Of a stretch of 64,000 nt of DNA, positions 44,019-52,761 are shown piece after piece. The stretch's first letter is position 1; each line of letters starts with the position of its first letter. The position numbers and the translations under genes are program-made. Below the pieces are notes generated by a model, which made no database searches, was not told where the DNA came from, and saw only the letters and a program-made list of their open reading frames with translations. Source of the DNA: Novosphingobium resinovorum (GTDB lineage: Bacteria; Pseudomonadota; Alphaproteobacteria; Sphingomonadales; Sphingomonadaceae); assembly GCF_027922145.1 (NCBI RefSeq), contig NZ_BSFC01000019.1, forward strand, positions 194,579-258,578, given 5' to 3'.

Positions 44019-44861
44019 ATGCGCACCCGCTTCGCCCCCAGCCCCAACGGCCCGCTGCACCTCGGCCATGCCTATGCCGCGATCGTCGCGCACGACACGG
44101 CAAAGGCGCGCGGCGGCGAATTCATCCTGCGCATCGAGGACATCGATGGCGAACGCAGTCGCCCGGAGTTCGTGGAGGAATTCTTCCGCGATCTCGCATG
44201 GCTGGGCCTCGAATGGGACGGCGAGGCGGTGTTCCAGTCCCACCGGCTGGCCAGTCATGCCTCCGCCGGAGAGCAGTTGAAGGCGATGGACCTGCTCTAC
44301 CGCTGCACCTGCACCCGCGCCGAAATCGCCGCCGCCGCCACGCAGGTCGGACCAGACGGCCCGGTGTATCCGGGAACCTGCCGACGCCGGGAAGTCGATC
44401 CCGAGAATGCCGCATGGCGCCTCGACGTAACCAAGGCGATGACACTCACCGGCCCGCTCGAATGGCGGGACGAAGGCGCCGGATCGCAGGCCGCCACCCC
44501 GCAGATTTTCGGCGATGTCGTACTGCTGCGCAAGGACCTTCCCGCCAGCTACCATCTCGCCGCCACGCTGGATGATGCGACGGATGGCGTAACCCTCGTT
44601 ACCCGCGGCATGGACCTGTTCCCGGCCAGCCACGTCCACCGGCTGCTGCAGGCCCTGCTTGGCCTTCCCGTGCCGACCTGGCTCCACCATCCGCTGCTGA
44701 TCGAGCCCGATGGCCGCAAGCTCGCCAAACGGCGCGGCTCCCCCTCGCTCGGCGACCGCCGCCGCGCCGGAGAGGACGGCCGCGCCATCGCCATGGCACT
44801 GCGCGAAGGGCGCTTCCCCGCTGGCCTTTCGCTGTCACAGGGCGTACATCAGGCGCCATGA
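44019..44861 (+). CDS. gluQ: glutamyl-Q tRNA(Asp) synthetase
   Basis: A 280-residue truncated glutamyl-tRNA synthetase paralogue from ATG 44019. The HIGH-type signature is PSPNGPLHLGHA, the zinc ligands are in YRCTCTRAEI with a later CRRR region, and the KMSKS-type loop is KLAKRRGS. It lacks the anticodon-binding domain, as expected. It activates glutamate and attaches it to queuosine at the wobble position of tRNA-Asp. Its stop overlaps the following HIG1 gene by four bases, so they are coupled. Confidence 0.92.
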   Translation: MRTRFAPSPNGPLHLGHAYAAIVAHDTAKARGGEFILRIEDIDGERSRPEFVEEFFRDLAWLGLEWDGEAVFQSHRLASHASAGEQLKAMDLLYRCTCTRAEIAAAATQVGPDGPVYPGTCRRREVDPENAAWRLDVTKAMTLTGPLEWRDEGAGSQAATPQIFGDVVLLRKDLPASYHLAATLDDATDGVTLVTRGMDLFPASHVHRLLQALLGLPVPTWLHHPLLIEPDGRKLAKRRGSPSLGDRRRAGEDGRAIAMALREGRFPAGLSLSQGVHQAP

Positions 44862-45091
44862 GCTACATTCTCGTCCCCGTCATCATCGTGCTGGTGATCA
44901 TGGTCGTCGTCAGCCTCGTGCGCGGCATCGTGGCCTTCATGAACAGCACCCGCGATGATCTGAACAGCGACCCTAACGGCACCGGACCGACGGCTAACCA
45001 GTTGCTGCAGAACAAGATGATGTTCAACCGCATCAAGTATCAGGCCGCCGCCGTGGTGGTCTGTGCGCTGCTCTTGGCGATGGCGCGCTGA
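44858..45091 (+). CDS. HIG1-domain twin-transmembrane protein
   Basis: A 77-residue inner-membrane protein with two hydrophobic helices (residues 4-29, LVPVIIVLVIMVVVSLV, and 60-76, AAAVVVCALLLAMAR) joined by a polar loop ending NKMMFNRIKYQ. That loop-helix pattern is the hypoxia-induced-gene-1 domain. Mitochondrial relatives stabilise cytochrome oxidase supercomplexes; the bacterial role is unproven but probably also respiratory. The start overlaps the gluQ stop (ATGA), and the cobalamin adenosyltransferase gene follows after 3 bases. Confidence 0.85.
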   Translation: MSYILVPVIIVLVIMVVVSLVRGIVAFMNSTRDDLNSDPNGTGPTANQLLQNKMMFNRIKYQAAAVVVCALLLAMAR

Positions 45092-45094
45092 TCC

Positions 45095-45664
45095 ATGGTC
45101 CGGCTCAACAAGATCTACACCCGCACCGGCGACGACGGCACCACCGGCCTCGTCGATGGCTCGCGCCTGCCCAAGCACGCCGCGCGCATGGAGGCGATCG
45201 GTGCCGTGGATGAGACGAACTGCGCGATAGGGGTGGCCATAGCGGCACTCAGCGGCACTCAACATGCCCACACGCTCACGCACATCCAGAACGACATGTT
45301 CGATCTGGGCGCCGACCTCGCCACACCGGGGGAGGACTTCACCCCCGGCGAGATGACCCTGCGCATCGTCCCCGCACAAGTCGTCTGGCTCGAAAATGCC
45401 ATCGACGCGATCAACGAAAACCTTTCCCCCTTGCGCAGCTTCATCCTGCCCGGCGGGAGCGAGGCCGCCGCGCGCGTGCACGTCGCCCGCGCCTCCGCCC
45501 GCGCCGCCGAACGCCGCGCCACCGCGCTCGCCGCGACCGATGCCGTCAACCCCGCCGCGCTCGGCTATCTCAACCGGCTGAGCGACTACCTCTTCGTCCT
45601 CGCCCGTGCGGTCAATCGCGACGGCGCCGATGACGTGCTTTGGGTGCCGGGACAAAACCGCTAG
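45095..45664 (+). CDS. PduO-type cob(I)alamin adenosyltransferase
   Basis: A 189-residue protein with the N-terminal ATP-binding signature [14 protein letters not shown], the helical core with [15 protein letters not shown], and the region around [24 protein letters not shown]. This is the PduO/EutT-like class, which transfers the adenosyl group of ATP to reduced cobalamin and also hands the cofactor to mutases. It fits a genome with adenosylcobalamin-dependent enzymes such as methylmalonyl-CoA mutase. It is co-directional with the 3-hydroxyacyl-CoA dehydrogenase 58 bases downstream. Confidence 0.92.
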   Translation: MVRLNKIYTRTGDDGTTGLVDGSRLPKHAARMEAIGAVDETNCAIGVAIAALSGTQHAHTLTHIQNDMFDLGADLATPGEDFTPGEMTLRIVPAQVVWLENAIDAINENLSPLRSFILPGGSEAAARVHVARASARAAERRATALAATDAVNPAALGYLNRLSDYLFVLARAVNRDGADDVLWVPGQNR

Positions 45665-45722
45665 GTTCCCTCCGCGATCCCGAGGTGTTAAGCGCCCGGT
45701 TAAACGACAGAGGAGTTTGGCA

Positions 45723-46592
45723 GTGCAGTCAGTCGGCATCATCGGCGCAGGCATCATGGGGTCGGGCATCGCCCAGACCGTGGCGAGCAAGGGCATGGAC
45801 GTGATCCTCACGGACGTCAGCCTCGAGAACGCCGAAAAGGGCAAGGCCGGCATCGCCAAGGGCCTGGCCAAGCTGGTCGCCAAGGAAAAGATCAGCCAGG
45901 CTGACGCCGACGCGCTGCTCGCCCGCATCACCCCCGCTGCCGACTACTCCGCAATGTCGGGCTGCGACCTCATCATCGAAGCCGCCACCGAGCGCGAGGA
46001 CATCAAGCACAAGATCTTCGAAGCCGCCGGCAAGGTGCTCGGCGCGGGCGCCATCATGGCGTCCAACACCAGCTCGATCCCGATCACCCGCATGGCCGCC
46101 AGCTCGCCCGACGCCGCGCGCTTCTGCGGCCTGCACTTCTTCAACCCGGTCCCGCTGATGGGCCTGGTCGAAGTGATCCCCGGCCTCGCCACCTCGCAGG
46201 ACACCATCGACCGCATGAAGGCGTTCGGCGAAAAACTCGGCAAGACCGTGGTGCTCGCGGGCGACGAACCCGGCTTCGTTGTCAACCGCATCCTGTGCCC
46301 AATGCTGAACGAAGCGATCTTCGTGCTCGGCGCCGGCATCGGCTCGGTCGAGGATATCGACGCAGGCTGCAAGATCGGCCTCAATCACCCGATGGGACCG
46401 CTGACGCTGGCGGACTTCGTCGGCCTCGACACCCTGCTCGAGATCATGAAGGTCTTCCACTCGACCACCGGCGACCCGAAATACCGCCCCGCGCCGCTGC
46501 TGCAGAAGTACGTCGAAGCAGGCTGGTACGGCCGCAAGTCGGGTAAGGGGTTCTACGATTATTCCGGTGAGACGCCGGTTCCTTCGCGGTAA
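45723..46592 (+). CDS. 3-hydroxybutyryl-CoA dehydrogenase
   Basis: A 289-residue enzyme from GTG 45723, which has GAGGAG at ideal spacing. The NAD-binding [13 protein letters not shown] is at the N-terminus and the second-strand acid follows in ILTDVS. The catalytic His is in [15 protein letters not shown] and the C-terminal helical domain carries [17 protein letters not shown]. It oxidises 3-hydroxybutyryl-CoA to acetoacetyl-CoA, or the reverse, in butanoate or polyhydroxybutyrate metabolism. Length and motifs are standard for the stand-alone form. It is followed by a complex repeat element. Confidence 0.93.
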   Translation: MQSVGIIGAGIMGSGIAQTVASKGMDVILTDVSLENAEKGKAGIAKGLAKLVAKEKISQADADALLARITPAADYSAMSGCDLIIEAATEREDIKHKIFEAAGKVLGAGAIMASNTSSIPITRMAASSPDAARFCGLHFFNPVPLMGLVEVIPGLATSQDTIDRMKAFGEKLGKTVVLAGDEPGFVVNRILCPMLNEAIFVLGAGIGSVEDIDAGCKIGLNHPMGPLTLADFVGLDTLLEIMKVFHSTTGDPKYRPAPLLQKYVEAGWYGRKSGKGFYDYSGETPVPSR

Positions 46593-46609
46593 TCTGCAAA
46601 AGGGATAAC

Positions 46610-46730
46610 GCAGGGGTTTACCACCCCTGCACCCCGTAAACTGTCGAGATCACGCGCGTAGCTGCGTCACTCACTGACGCGGCCGCGCGCGCAACGACGA
46701 CAGTTCGGGGGTCTGGGGCGATGACCCCAG
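46610..46730. repeat. multi-hairpin element, 121 bp, copy 1
   Basis: Three nested structures in order. A hairpin with arms GCAGGGG/CCCCTGC spans 46610-46630. A long stem follows, from CCCCGTAAACTGTCG (46632-46646) to CGACAGTTCGGGG (46698-46710), enclosing GCGTCA/TGACGC. A final hairpin has arms CTGGGG/CCCCAG (46713-46730). The same ends and hairpins recur at 52472-52756. It reads as a compact structured repeat. Confidence 0.75.
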
Positions 46731-46791
46731 ATTCCTCTTTGGAACCTCCCCGTTCTCCTACCCGTTTCACCAGACGAAGGAGAATCCCAAA

Positions 46792-47106
46792 ATGACCGAC
46801 CGCCCCGACGACCTCGCCCCGGAAACGGTGAACGACGAGCAGGAAGACGAAGCCGCGCAGGCACAGACCATCGCCGAACAGGCGCAGGCGCGCGGTGCCA
46901 AGGGCCTCGGCTACAGCGACAAGGCCAAGGGCGGTATTCAGGGTGAGGACGACGTTCAAGACATCGTCGATCACATGAACCAGATGGACACCAGCGGCAC
47001 CATCGACATGTCCGCCTATGACGGCGAGGAAACGATGGACGATCTCGAAAGCCGCTACGGCAAGGACAATGCGGCCGATCCGGAATTCAGCGACGACGAT
47101 TCGTGA
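46792..47106 (+). CDS. acidic hypothetical protein
   Basis: A 104-residue, very acidic, cysteine-free protein with a strong AAGGAG ribosome site. Its N-terminal half is Glu/Gln/Ala-rich and probably disordered. A short Gly-containing middle (GAKGLGYSDKAKGG) and an acidic tail follow. There is no signal or membrane segment. I recognise no family; it may be a stress-type or nucleic-acid-mimic protein, but nothing in the sequence decides this. It stands alone between a repeat element and a convergent small gene. Confidence 0.7.
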   Translation: MTDRPDDLAPETVNDEQEDEAAQAQTIAEQAQARGAKGLGYSDKAKGGIQGEDDVQDIVDHMNQMDTSGTIDMSAYDGEETMDDLESRYGKDNAADPEFSDDDS

Positions 47107-47112
47107 GCGCGG

Positions 47113-47328
47113 CTATTTCCCGCCCGTAGCGTTCGACCACGCCGCGACAATCTGGTGTGCCTGAGCCGCCTGCTCGGCATCGGCTTTCGCCTGCTGGGCC
47201 TGGTCGGTGTTCGTATTGCCATTGTCAGGCGTCGGGATCGAGCAATAGGCCGTCGCCAGCACCCCGGCCGACCACATCAACGCGTGCCAGCGACTCCGGA
47301 AAACATGCGTGATCTTGGTGCCGAACAT
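47113..47328 (-). CDS. small hypothetical membrane or exported protein
   Basis: A 71-residue protein. A basic start (TKITHVFRSRW) leads to a hydrophobic stretch (ALMWSAGVLATAYCSIP) that could be a signal or anchor helix. The rest is hydrophilic and Gln/Ala-rich (QAQQAKADAEQAAQAH), probably a helix outside. The gene converges with the acidic protein gene, with six bases between the stops. No family recognised. It may be a short periplasmic or membrane-tethered coiled-coil protein. Confidence 0.55.
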   Translation of the reverse strand: MFGTKITHVFRSRWHALMWSAGVLATAYCSIPTPDNGNTNTDQAQQAKADAEQAAQAHQIVAAWSNATGGK

Positions 47329-47368
47329 GAGCCTGCATTAGCGTCTACAGGTTAAGATACCCTACCTC

Positions 47369-47445
47369 CGTCATTGCGAGCGCAGCGAAGCAATCCAGGG
47401 CAGTCTTGAACCGCCCTGGATTGCTTCGCTGCGCTCGCAATGACG
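47369..47445. repeat. long perfect palindrome, 33-bp arms, copy 2
   Basis: Arms 47369-47401 and 47413-47445 are fully complementary with an 11-base loop. The sequence differs from the 24.9-kb copy by one base per arm (GCGCAGCG instead of GCGAAGCG), and the change is compensated in the opposite arm. It lies just after mutS and could end its transcript. Confidence 0.9.
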
Positions 47446-47455
47446 AATGAGAGCC

Positions 47456-50125
47456 TCAGCCCTCGGTGCCTGCCTCGCGCTTGAGGTCGTAGAGGATTTC
47501 TAGCGCATCGCGCGGAGACAGCGCATCCACGTCCATGTCACGCAGCTTGTCGCGCAAGGTGTCGCACTCTTCCTCGCGGGTCGCCTCGGCGGCAGCGAAC
47601 AGCGGCAGGTCGCCGAGGCCCGCGGCAAGGCCGCCGGTTTCGGCTCGGCCCTTTTCCAGCTTCTCCAGCACCGACTTCGCCCGGCTGATCACCTTGGGCG
47701 GAACGCCCGCCAGCCGTGCTACGGCAAGACCGTAGCTGCGGTCCGCCGGACCCTCGGCCAGTTCGTGGAGGAGGACGAGATCGCCCTTCCACTCGCGCGC
47801 GCGGACGTGGTGGAGTGAGAGCGCCTCGCAGGTCTCCGCCAGCCGCGCCATCTCGTGATAGTGCGTGGCGAATAGGCAGCGACAGCGGTTGGTTTCGTGC
47901 ACCGCCTCGGCGACCGCCCACGCCAGCGCGAGGCCGTCATAGGTTGACGTGCCGCGCCCGACTTCGTCGAGGATCACGAAGCTGCGCTCGCTTGCCTGCG
48001 CGAGGATGGCGGCGGTCTCCACCATCTCGACCATGAAGGTCGAACGCCCCCGCGCGAGGTTGTCCGAAGCGCCGACGCGGCTGAACAGGCGGTCGACCAT
48101 GCCGATCCGCGCCGCCTTGGCGGGCACGAAGCCGCCTGCCTGCGCGAGCAGCACGATCAGCGCGTTCTGGCGCAGGAAGGTGGATTTACCGCCCATGTTC
48201 GGGCCGCCGATCAGCCACAGCCGGTCATGGCTGGCGAGGCGGCAGTCGTTCGCCACGAAGCGCTCGCCCTGCGCCTTAAGAGCTGCCTCGACCACCGGAT
48301 GCCGCCCGCCCTCGATCTCCAGCGCAAGGCCATCGACCACTTGCGGGCGCGTCCAGTTGCCCTCGGCGGCGCGTTCGGCCTGACCGGCGGCAACATCGAT
48401 GCGGGCCAGCGCGGCGGCGGTGCGGGCGATCTCCCGCCGCGCGGCGACGGCCTCGGCCACCAGCGTCTCGAAATGTGCGTCCTCCGCCACGAGGGCATGG
48501 CCGCCTGCCTCGGTGATGCGCGCGGCTTCCTCATGCAGCGCCAGCGCGTTGAAGCGCATCGCGCCCGCCATCGTCTGGCGGTGCGAGAAGCCGCTGTCCG
48601 GCTCCATCAGCTTGTCGGCGTGGCGCTGTGCAACCTCGATGAAGTAGCCGAGCACGTTATTGTGCTTGATCTTGAGCGAGGCGACGCCGGTTTCCTCGCG
48701 GTACTTCGCCTCCAGCGCAGCGATGGCACGGCGGGCATTGCCCGACATCAAGCGCAGTTCATCGAGCGAGGCGTCGTAGCCGCTGGCGATGTAGCCGCCC
48801 TGCCCGCGTTCGGTCGGAGGCGTCTCCACCAGCGCGCGCGAGAAGTGATCGACCAGTGCGCCATGCCCGCCAAGATCGGGCAGCACCCGGTCCAGCAGCA
48901 CCGGCACGTCATCCATCTGCCCCAGCCGGTCGGCGATCCGACGCGCGCCGCTCAGGCCATCCCGCAGCTGGCCGAGATCGCGCGGAGAACCGCGCCCCGC
49001 CACCACGCGGCCCAGCGCGCGGCCCACGTCGGGCAGTGCCCGCAGCGCGGCGCGCATGTCCTCGCGCAGCAGCGCATCGCCGTGGAGCCATTCGACCAGT
49101 TCCAGCCGCTCGGCGATCGCCATGCGGTCGGTCAGCGGGGCCGAGAGGTCGTCGGCCAGCTGGCGCGCGCCCGCGCCGGTGACGCAGCGGTCGATCGCGT
49201 CGATCAGGCTGCCCTTGCGTCCGCCGCTTGAGGCTTCGAGGATTTCGAGGCTGGCGCGCGTGGCTTCGTCCATCGCCAGCGCGGCGTCACTCGCGCGCGC
49301 CTCGGGCGGGAGCAGCAGCGGCAGCTTGCCCCGCCCGACATGGTCGAGATAGGCGATGAGCCCCCCCGCAGCCGCGAGCATCGCCCGCGTGAAGGCCCCG
49401 AAGCCGTCGAGCGTGGCTACGCCGTGAACCAGCTTCAGCCGCTCCTCGCCGCCGTCGGAGGAGAATTCGTGGCCGCCGCGCCCGATGGCACCATCGGGAG
49501 CCTGATCCCAGCCCTCAGGCACCACCAGCTCGCTCGCGCCCAGCCGGGCCATCGCCGCCGCCAGCCGCTCGGGCGCGCACTCTTCCAGTTCCATGCGGCC
49601 GGTGGAGATGTCGCAGGCCGCGATGCCGACGATCCCGCGAACCTCGCACGCGGCCGCCAGCACATTGGCGCGGCGCGGCTCGAGCAGCGATTCCTCGGTC
49701 AGCGTGCCCGCCGTGACGAAGCGCACGATGCCGCGCGCGACCAGCGACTTGGAGGCGCGACCTTCCCTGCGGGCGCGTTCCTTGGCTTCGGCGGGGGTCT
49801 CGGTCTGCTCGGCGATGGCGACGCGGCAGCCTGCCTTGATGAGCCGCGCGAGGTAGCCCTCGGCCGCGTGCACCGGCACCCCGCACATCGGAATCGGCTG
49901 GCCCAGATGCTCGCCGCGCGTGGTCAGTGCGATGTCGAGCACCTGGCTCGCCGTCTTCGCGTCCTCGAAGAACAGTTCGAAGAAGTCGCCCATGCGATAG
50001 AACAGCAGGCAGTCACCTGCCTCTTCGCGCAGCGCAAGGTACTGCGCCATCATCGGAGTCGCGCCGGAAGTCATGCCAGCAGCGTTAGCGGCGCACCTGT
50101 CATTTTGGGAAGCGGGGTGGGACAT
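47456..50125 (-). CDS. mutS: DNA mismatch repair ATPase MutS
   Basis: An 889-residue MutS. ATG 50125 has AGGGG upstream; a later ATG 50075 also gives a plausible N-terminus (TPMMAQYLALREEAG follows either). The mismatch-reading Phe-x-Glu is in GDFFELFF, the ABC-type Walker A is GGPNMGGKSTFL, and Walker B with signature is FVILDEVGRGTSTYDG. All domains are present and of standard length. It binds mismatches after replication and recruits MutL. It is divergent from maeB across a 65-base promoter gap. Confidence 0.96.
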   Translation of the reverse strand: MSHPASQNDRCAANAAGMTSGATPMMAQYLALREEAGDCLLFYRMGDFFELFFEDAKTASQVLDIALTTRGEHLGQPIPMCGVPVHAAEGYLARLIKAGCRVAIAEQTETPAEAKERARREGRASKSLVARGIVRFVTAGTLTEESLLEPRRANVLAAACEVRGIVGIAACDISTGRMELEECAPERLAAAMARLGASELVVPEGWDQAPDGAIGRGGHEFSSDGGEERLKLVHGVATLDGFGAFTRAMLAAAGGLIAYLDHVGRGKLPLLLPPEARASDAALAMDEATRASLEILEASSGGRKGSLIDAIDRCVTGAGARQLADDLSAPLTDRMAIAERLELVEWLHGDALLREDMRAALRALPDVGRALGRVVAGRGSPRDLGQLRDGLSGARRIADRLGQMDDVPVLLDRVLPDLGGHGALVDHFSRALVETPPTERGQGGYIASGYDASLDELRLMSGNARRAIAALEAKYREETGVASLKIKHNNVLGYFIEVAQRHADKLMEPDSGFSHRQTMAGAMRFNALALHEEAARITEAGGHALVAEDAHFETLVAEAVAARREIARTAAALARIDVAAGQAERAAEGNWTRPQVVDGLALEIEGGRHPVVEAALKAQGERFVANDCRLASHDRLWLIGGPNMGGKSTFLRQNALIVLLAQAGGFVPAKAARIGMVDRLFSRVGASDNLARGRSTFMVEMVETAAILAQASERSFVILDEVGRGTSTYDGLALAWAVAEAVHETNRCRCLFATHYHEMARLAETCEALSLHHVRAREWKGDLVLLHELAEGPADRSYGLAVARLAGVPPKVISRAKSVLEKLEKGRAETGGLAAGLGDLPLFAAAEATREEECDTLRDKLRDMDVDALSPRDALEILYDLKREAGTEG

Positions 50126-50190
50126 CCTTTCCCCTATCGCGTCGCGATTTCATCCGTTAGGGCCTCTGGCAAATCTGGGGAGATCAAGCT

Positions 50191-52455
50191 TTGTCCGATA
50201 AGTCCAAGGTCCAGTTCACCGATCGCGAGGCGCTGTTCTACCACCAGACCCAGCGCCCGGGTAAGATCGAGATCATCGCCTCCAAGCCGATGGCCACCCA
50301 GCGCGACCTCAGCCTCGCGTATTCGCCGGGCGTCGCCGTGCCGGTGCAGGCCATAGCCGACGATCCCGCCACCGCCTACGACTACACCGCCAAGGGCAAC
50401 CTCGTGGCCGTGATCTCGAACGGCACCGCGATCCTGGGCATGGGCAACCTCGGCGCGCTGGCATCGAAGCCGGTGATGGAAGGCAAGGCGGTGCTGTTCA
50501 AGCGCTTCGCCGACGTCGATTCGATCGACATCGAGCTCGCCAGCGAGGACACCGACGCGCTGATCGAGGCCATCGCGATGATGGAACCCAGCTTCGGCGG
50601 CATCAACCTTGAAGACATCAAGGCGCCGGAATGCTTCATCATTGAGCAGACCTTGCGCGAACGCATGAACATCCCGGTCATGCACGACGACCAGCACGGC
50701 ACCGCGATCATCGCGGCGGCCGGCCTCATCAACGCCTGCCTCATCACCGGCCGCAAGCTGGACGAGATCAAGGTCGTGGTGAACGGCGCGGGCGCCTCGG
50801 CGCTGGCCTGCACCTCGCTCATCAAGTCGATGGGCGTGAAGCATGAGAACGTGCTGGTGTGCGACACGCGCGGCGTCATCTATCCGGGCCGCGAGCGCGT
50901 GGACCAGTTCAAGTCCACCCACGCGGTGATGACCGACAAGCGCACCCTGACCGAAGCGCTCGAAGGCGCCGACGTCGTCCTCGGCCTCTCGGCCAAGGGC
51001 GCGATCACGCCCGAGATGGTCAAGTCGATGGCGCCCGAGCCGATCATCTTCGCGATGGCCAACCCGGACCCGGAGATCACCCCGCCCGACGCCAAGGCAG
51101 TGCGCCCCGACGCGATCGTCGCCACCGGCCGTTCGGACTATCCGAACCAGGTCAACAACGTGCTCGGCTTCCCCTTCATCTTCCGCGGCGCGCTCGACGT
51201 GCGGGCGACCGCGATCAACGAGGAGATGAAGATCGCCGCCGCCACTGCCATCGCCGAACTGGCGCGCGAGCAGGTCCACGAGGACGTCGCGGCGGCCTAC
51301 GGCGGCGAGACGCAGCAGTTCGGCCGCGACTACATCATCCCTGCGCCTTTCGACCCGCGCCTGATGGAAGTGGTGCCGATGGCCGTGGCCAAGGCGGCGA
51401 TGGATTCGGGCGTCGCCCAGAAGCCGATCGAGGACTTCGAGGCCTACCGCGACCAGCTGAAAGCCCGCCTCAACCCGACCACCTCGGTGCTCACCCGCGT
51501 CTACGAGCAGCTGAAGGCCAACCCCAAGCGCGTGATCTTCGCCGAGGCCGACAACGAAGTCGTCCTGCGCGCCGCGATCCAGTACCGCGACTTCGGCTAT
51601 GGCGAACCGATCCTCGTCGGCCGCACCCAGACCATCCTCGACCGGATGGCGGACCTCGGCGTGCCCAACCCCGAGAGCTTCCACATCGAGAACTCGATGG
51701 TGTCCGAGCACGTCCAGCCGATGGTGGAGATGCTCTACGACCGCCTGCAGCGCCGCGGCTTCCTGAAGCGCGACGTGCAGCGCATGTGCAACACCGACCG
51801 CAACATCTTCGCCTCCGGCCTGCTTAAGCTGGGCGTCGGCGATGCGATGGTGACGGGCATGACCCGGCCCTTCGCGCAGTCGATGAAGGAAGTGCGCCGC
51901 GTGCTCGACCCGGCCGAGGGCGAACTGCCCTGCGGCATCCACATGATGGTCGGCAAGAACCACACCGTGTTCATGGCCGACACCACCATCAACGAGCGCC
52001 CCACCGCCGAGGAACTGGTGGTCATCGCCAAGGAAACCGCCGCCGTCGCCCGCAAACTGGGCCACGAACCGCGCGTCGCCTTCCTCAGCTACTCGACCTT
52101 CGGCAATCCGGCGGGCAAGTGGCTCGACGCCACCCGCGAGGCGATCCGCATGCTCGACGAGCAGCAGGTCGACTTCGAGTACGAGGGCGAGATGGCCCCC
52201 GACGCGGCGCTTAACCCCAAGATCATGGAACTCTACCCGTTCTGCCGCCTGTCCGCTCCGGCGAACGTGCTGGTCATGCCGGGCCTGCAGTCGGCCAACA
52301 TCTCAGCCAAGCTGCTCAAGGAGATCGGCGGAACGACCTCGATCGGGCCGATGCTGCTGGGCATGGAAAAACCGGTGCAGATCGTGCCGATGACCGCGAT
52401 CGCGCCGGATGTGCTGACGTTGGCGGCATTGGCGGCTGCGGGGATTACGGGCTGA
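50191..52455 (+). CDS. maeB: NADP-dependent malic enzyme with phosphotransacetylase-like domain
   Basis: A 754-residue MaeB, starting at TTG 50191 with GGGGAG nine bases upstream; the first in-frame ATG is too far in. The N-terminal malic enzyme domain (residues 1-430) includes SLAYSPGVAVPV, MNIPVMHDDQHGTAI with metal ligands, and VVNGAGASALA for NADP binding. The C-terminal 320 residues are a phosphate-acetyltransferase-like regulatory domain (KRVIFAEADNEVVLRA), which in MaeB senses acetyl-CoA. It makes pyruvate and NADPH from malate. Confidence 0.95.
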   Translation: MSDKSKVQFTDREALFYHQTQRPGKIEIIASKPMATQRDLSLAYSPGVAVPVQAIADDPATAYDYTAKGNLVAVISNGTAILGMGNLGALASKPVMEGKAVLFKRFADVDSIDIELASEDTDALIEAIAMMEPSFGGINLEDIKAPECFIIEQTLRERMNIPVMHDDQHGTAIIAAAGLINACLITGRKLDEIKVVVNGAGASALACTSLIKSMGVKHENVLVCDTRGVIYPGRERVDQFKSTHAVMTDKRTLTEALEGADVVLGLSAKGAITPEMVKSMAPEPIIFAMANPDPEITPPDAKAVRPDAIVATGRSDYPNQVNNVLGFPFIFRGALDVRATAINEEMKIAAATAIAELAREQVHEDVAAAYGGETQQFGRDYIIPAPFDPRLMEVVPMAVAKAAMDSGVAQKPIEDFEAYRDQLKARLNPTTSVLTRVYEQLKANPKRVIFAEADNEVVLRAAIQYRDFGYGEPILVGRTQTILDRMADLGVPNPESFHIENSMVSEHVQPMVEMLYDRLQRRGFLKRDVQRMCNTDRNIFASGLLKLGVGDAMVTGMTRPFAQSMKEVRRVLDPAEGELPCGIHMMVGKNHTVFMADTTINERPTAEELVVIAKETAAVARKLGHEPRVAFLSYSTFGNPAGKWLDATREAIRMLDEQQVDFEYEGEMAPDAALNPKIMELYPFCRLSAPANVLVMPGLQSANISAKLLKEIGGTTSIGPMLLGMEKPVQIVPMTAIAPDVLTLAALAAAGITG

Positions 52456-52471
52456 GTTTGAAGGGGGAAAT

Positions 52472-52756
52472 GCAGGGGTTTACCACCCCTGCACCCCGTA
52501 TACCGTCGAGGCCGTGCGCGAAGCGATGTCGTTCCACCAAGGCTTCGTCGGGAGACTTATAAAGCCTGCGGCGCAATTCCGCTGGCATATCCCCACCCTC
52601 GTCATTGCGAGCGCAGCGAAGCAATCCAGCGCGGAGTAACACTGCCCTGGGTTGCTTCGCTGCGCTCGCAATGACGAATGGAGGGGGTTGCGTAGTCCCC
52701 CAAGGCCGCTGCACACGCAGCGACGACAGTTCCCGGGTCTGGGGCGATGGCCCCAG
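52472..52756. repeat. multi-hairpin element, copy 2, enlarged
   Basis: It starts with the same GCAGGGG/CCCCTGC hairpin (52472-52492) and ends with the same CTGGGG/CCCCAG hairpin (52739-52756) as the 46.6-kb copy, and has CGACAGTT near 52724. Its interior is about 170 bases longer and contains a 33-bp-arm palindrome (52600-52676) plus a GGGGG/CCCCC stem near 52683-52701. It fills the 306-base gap between maeB and trmB; no gene seen. Confidence 0.75.
52600..52676. repeat. long palindrome, 33-bp arms, copy 3 (diverged)
   Basis: Same design and outer ends (CGTCATTGCG/CGCAATGACG) as at 47.4 kb, but with uncompensated changes near the loop (CCAGCGC against GCCCTGG). It lies inside the multi-hairpin element. 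Confidence 0.85.
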
Positions 52757-52761
52757 GACTT

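Noticed and set aside
50134..52065. 643-codon open frame on the minus strand
   Set aside because: Antisense shadow of maeB.
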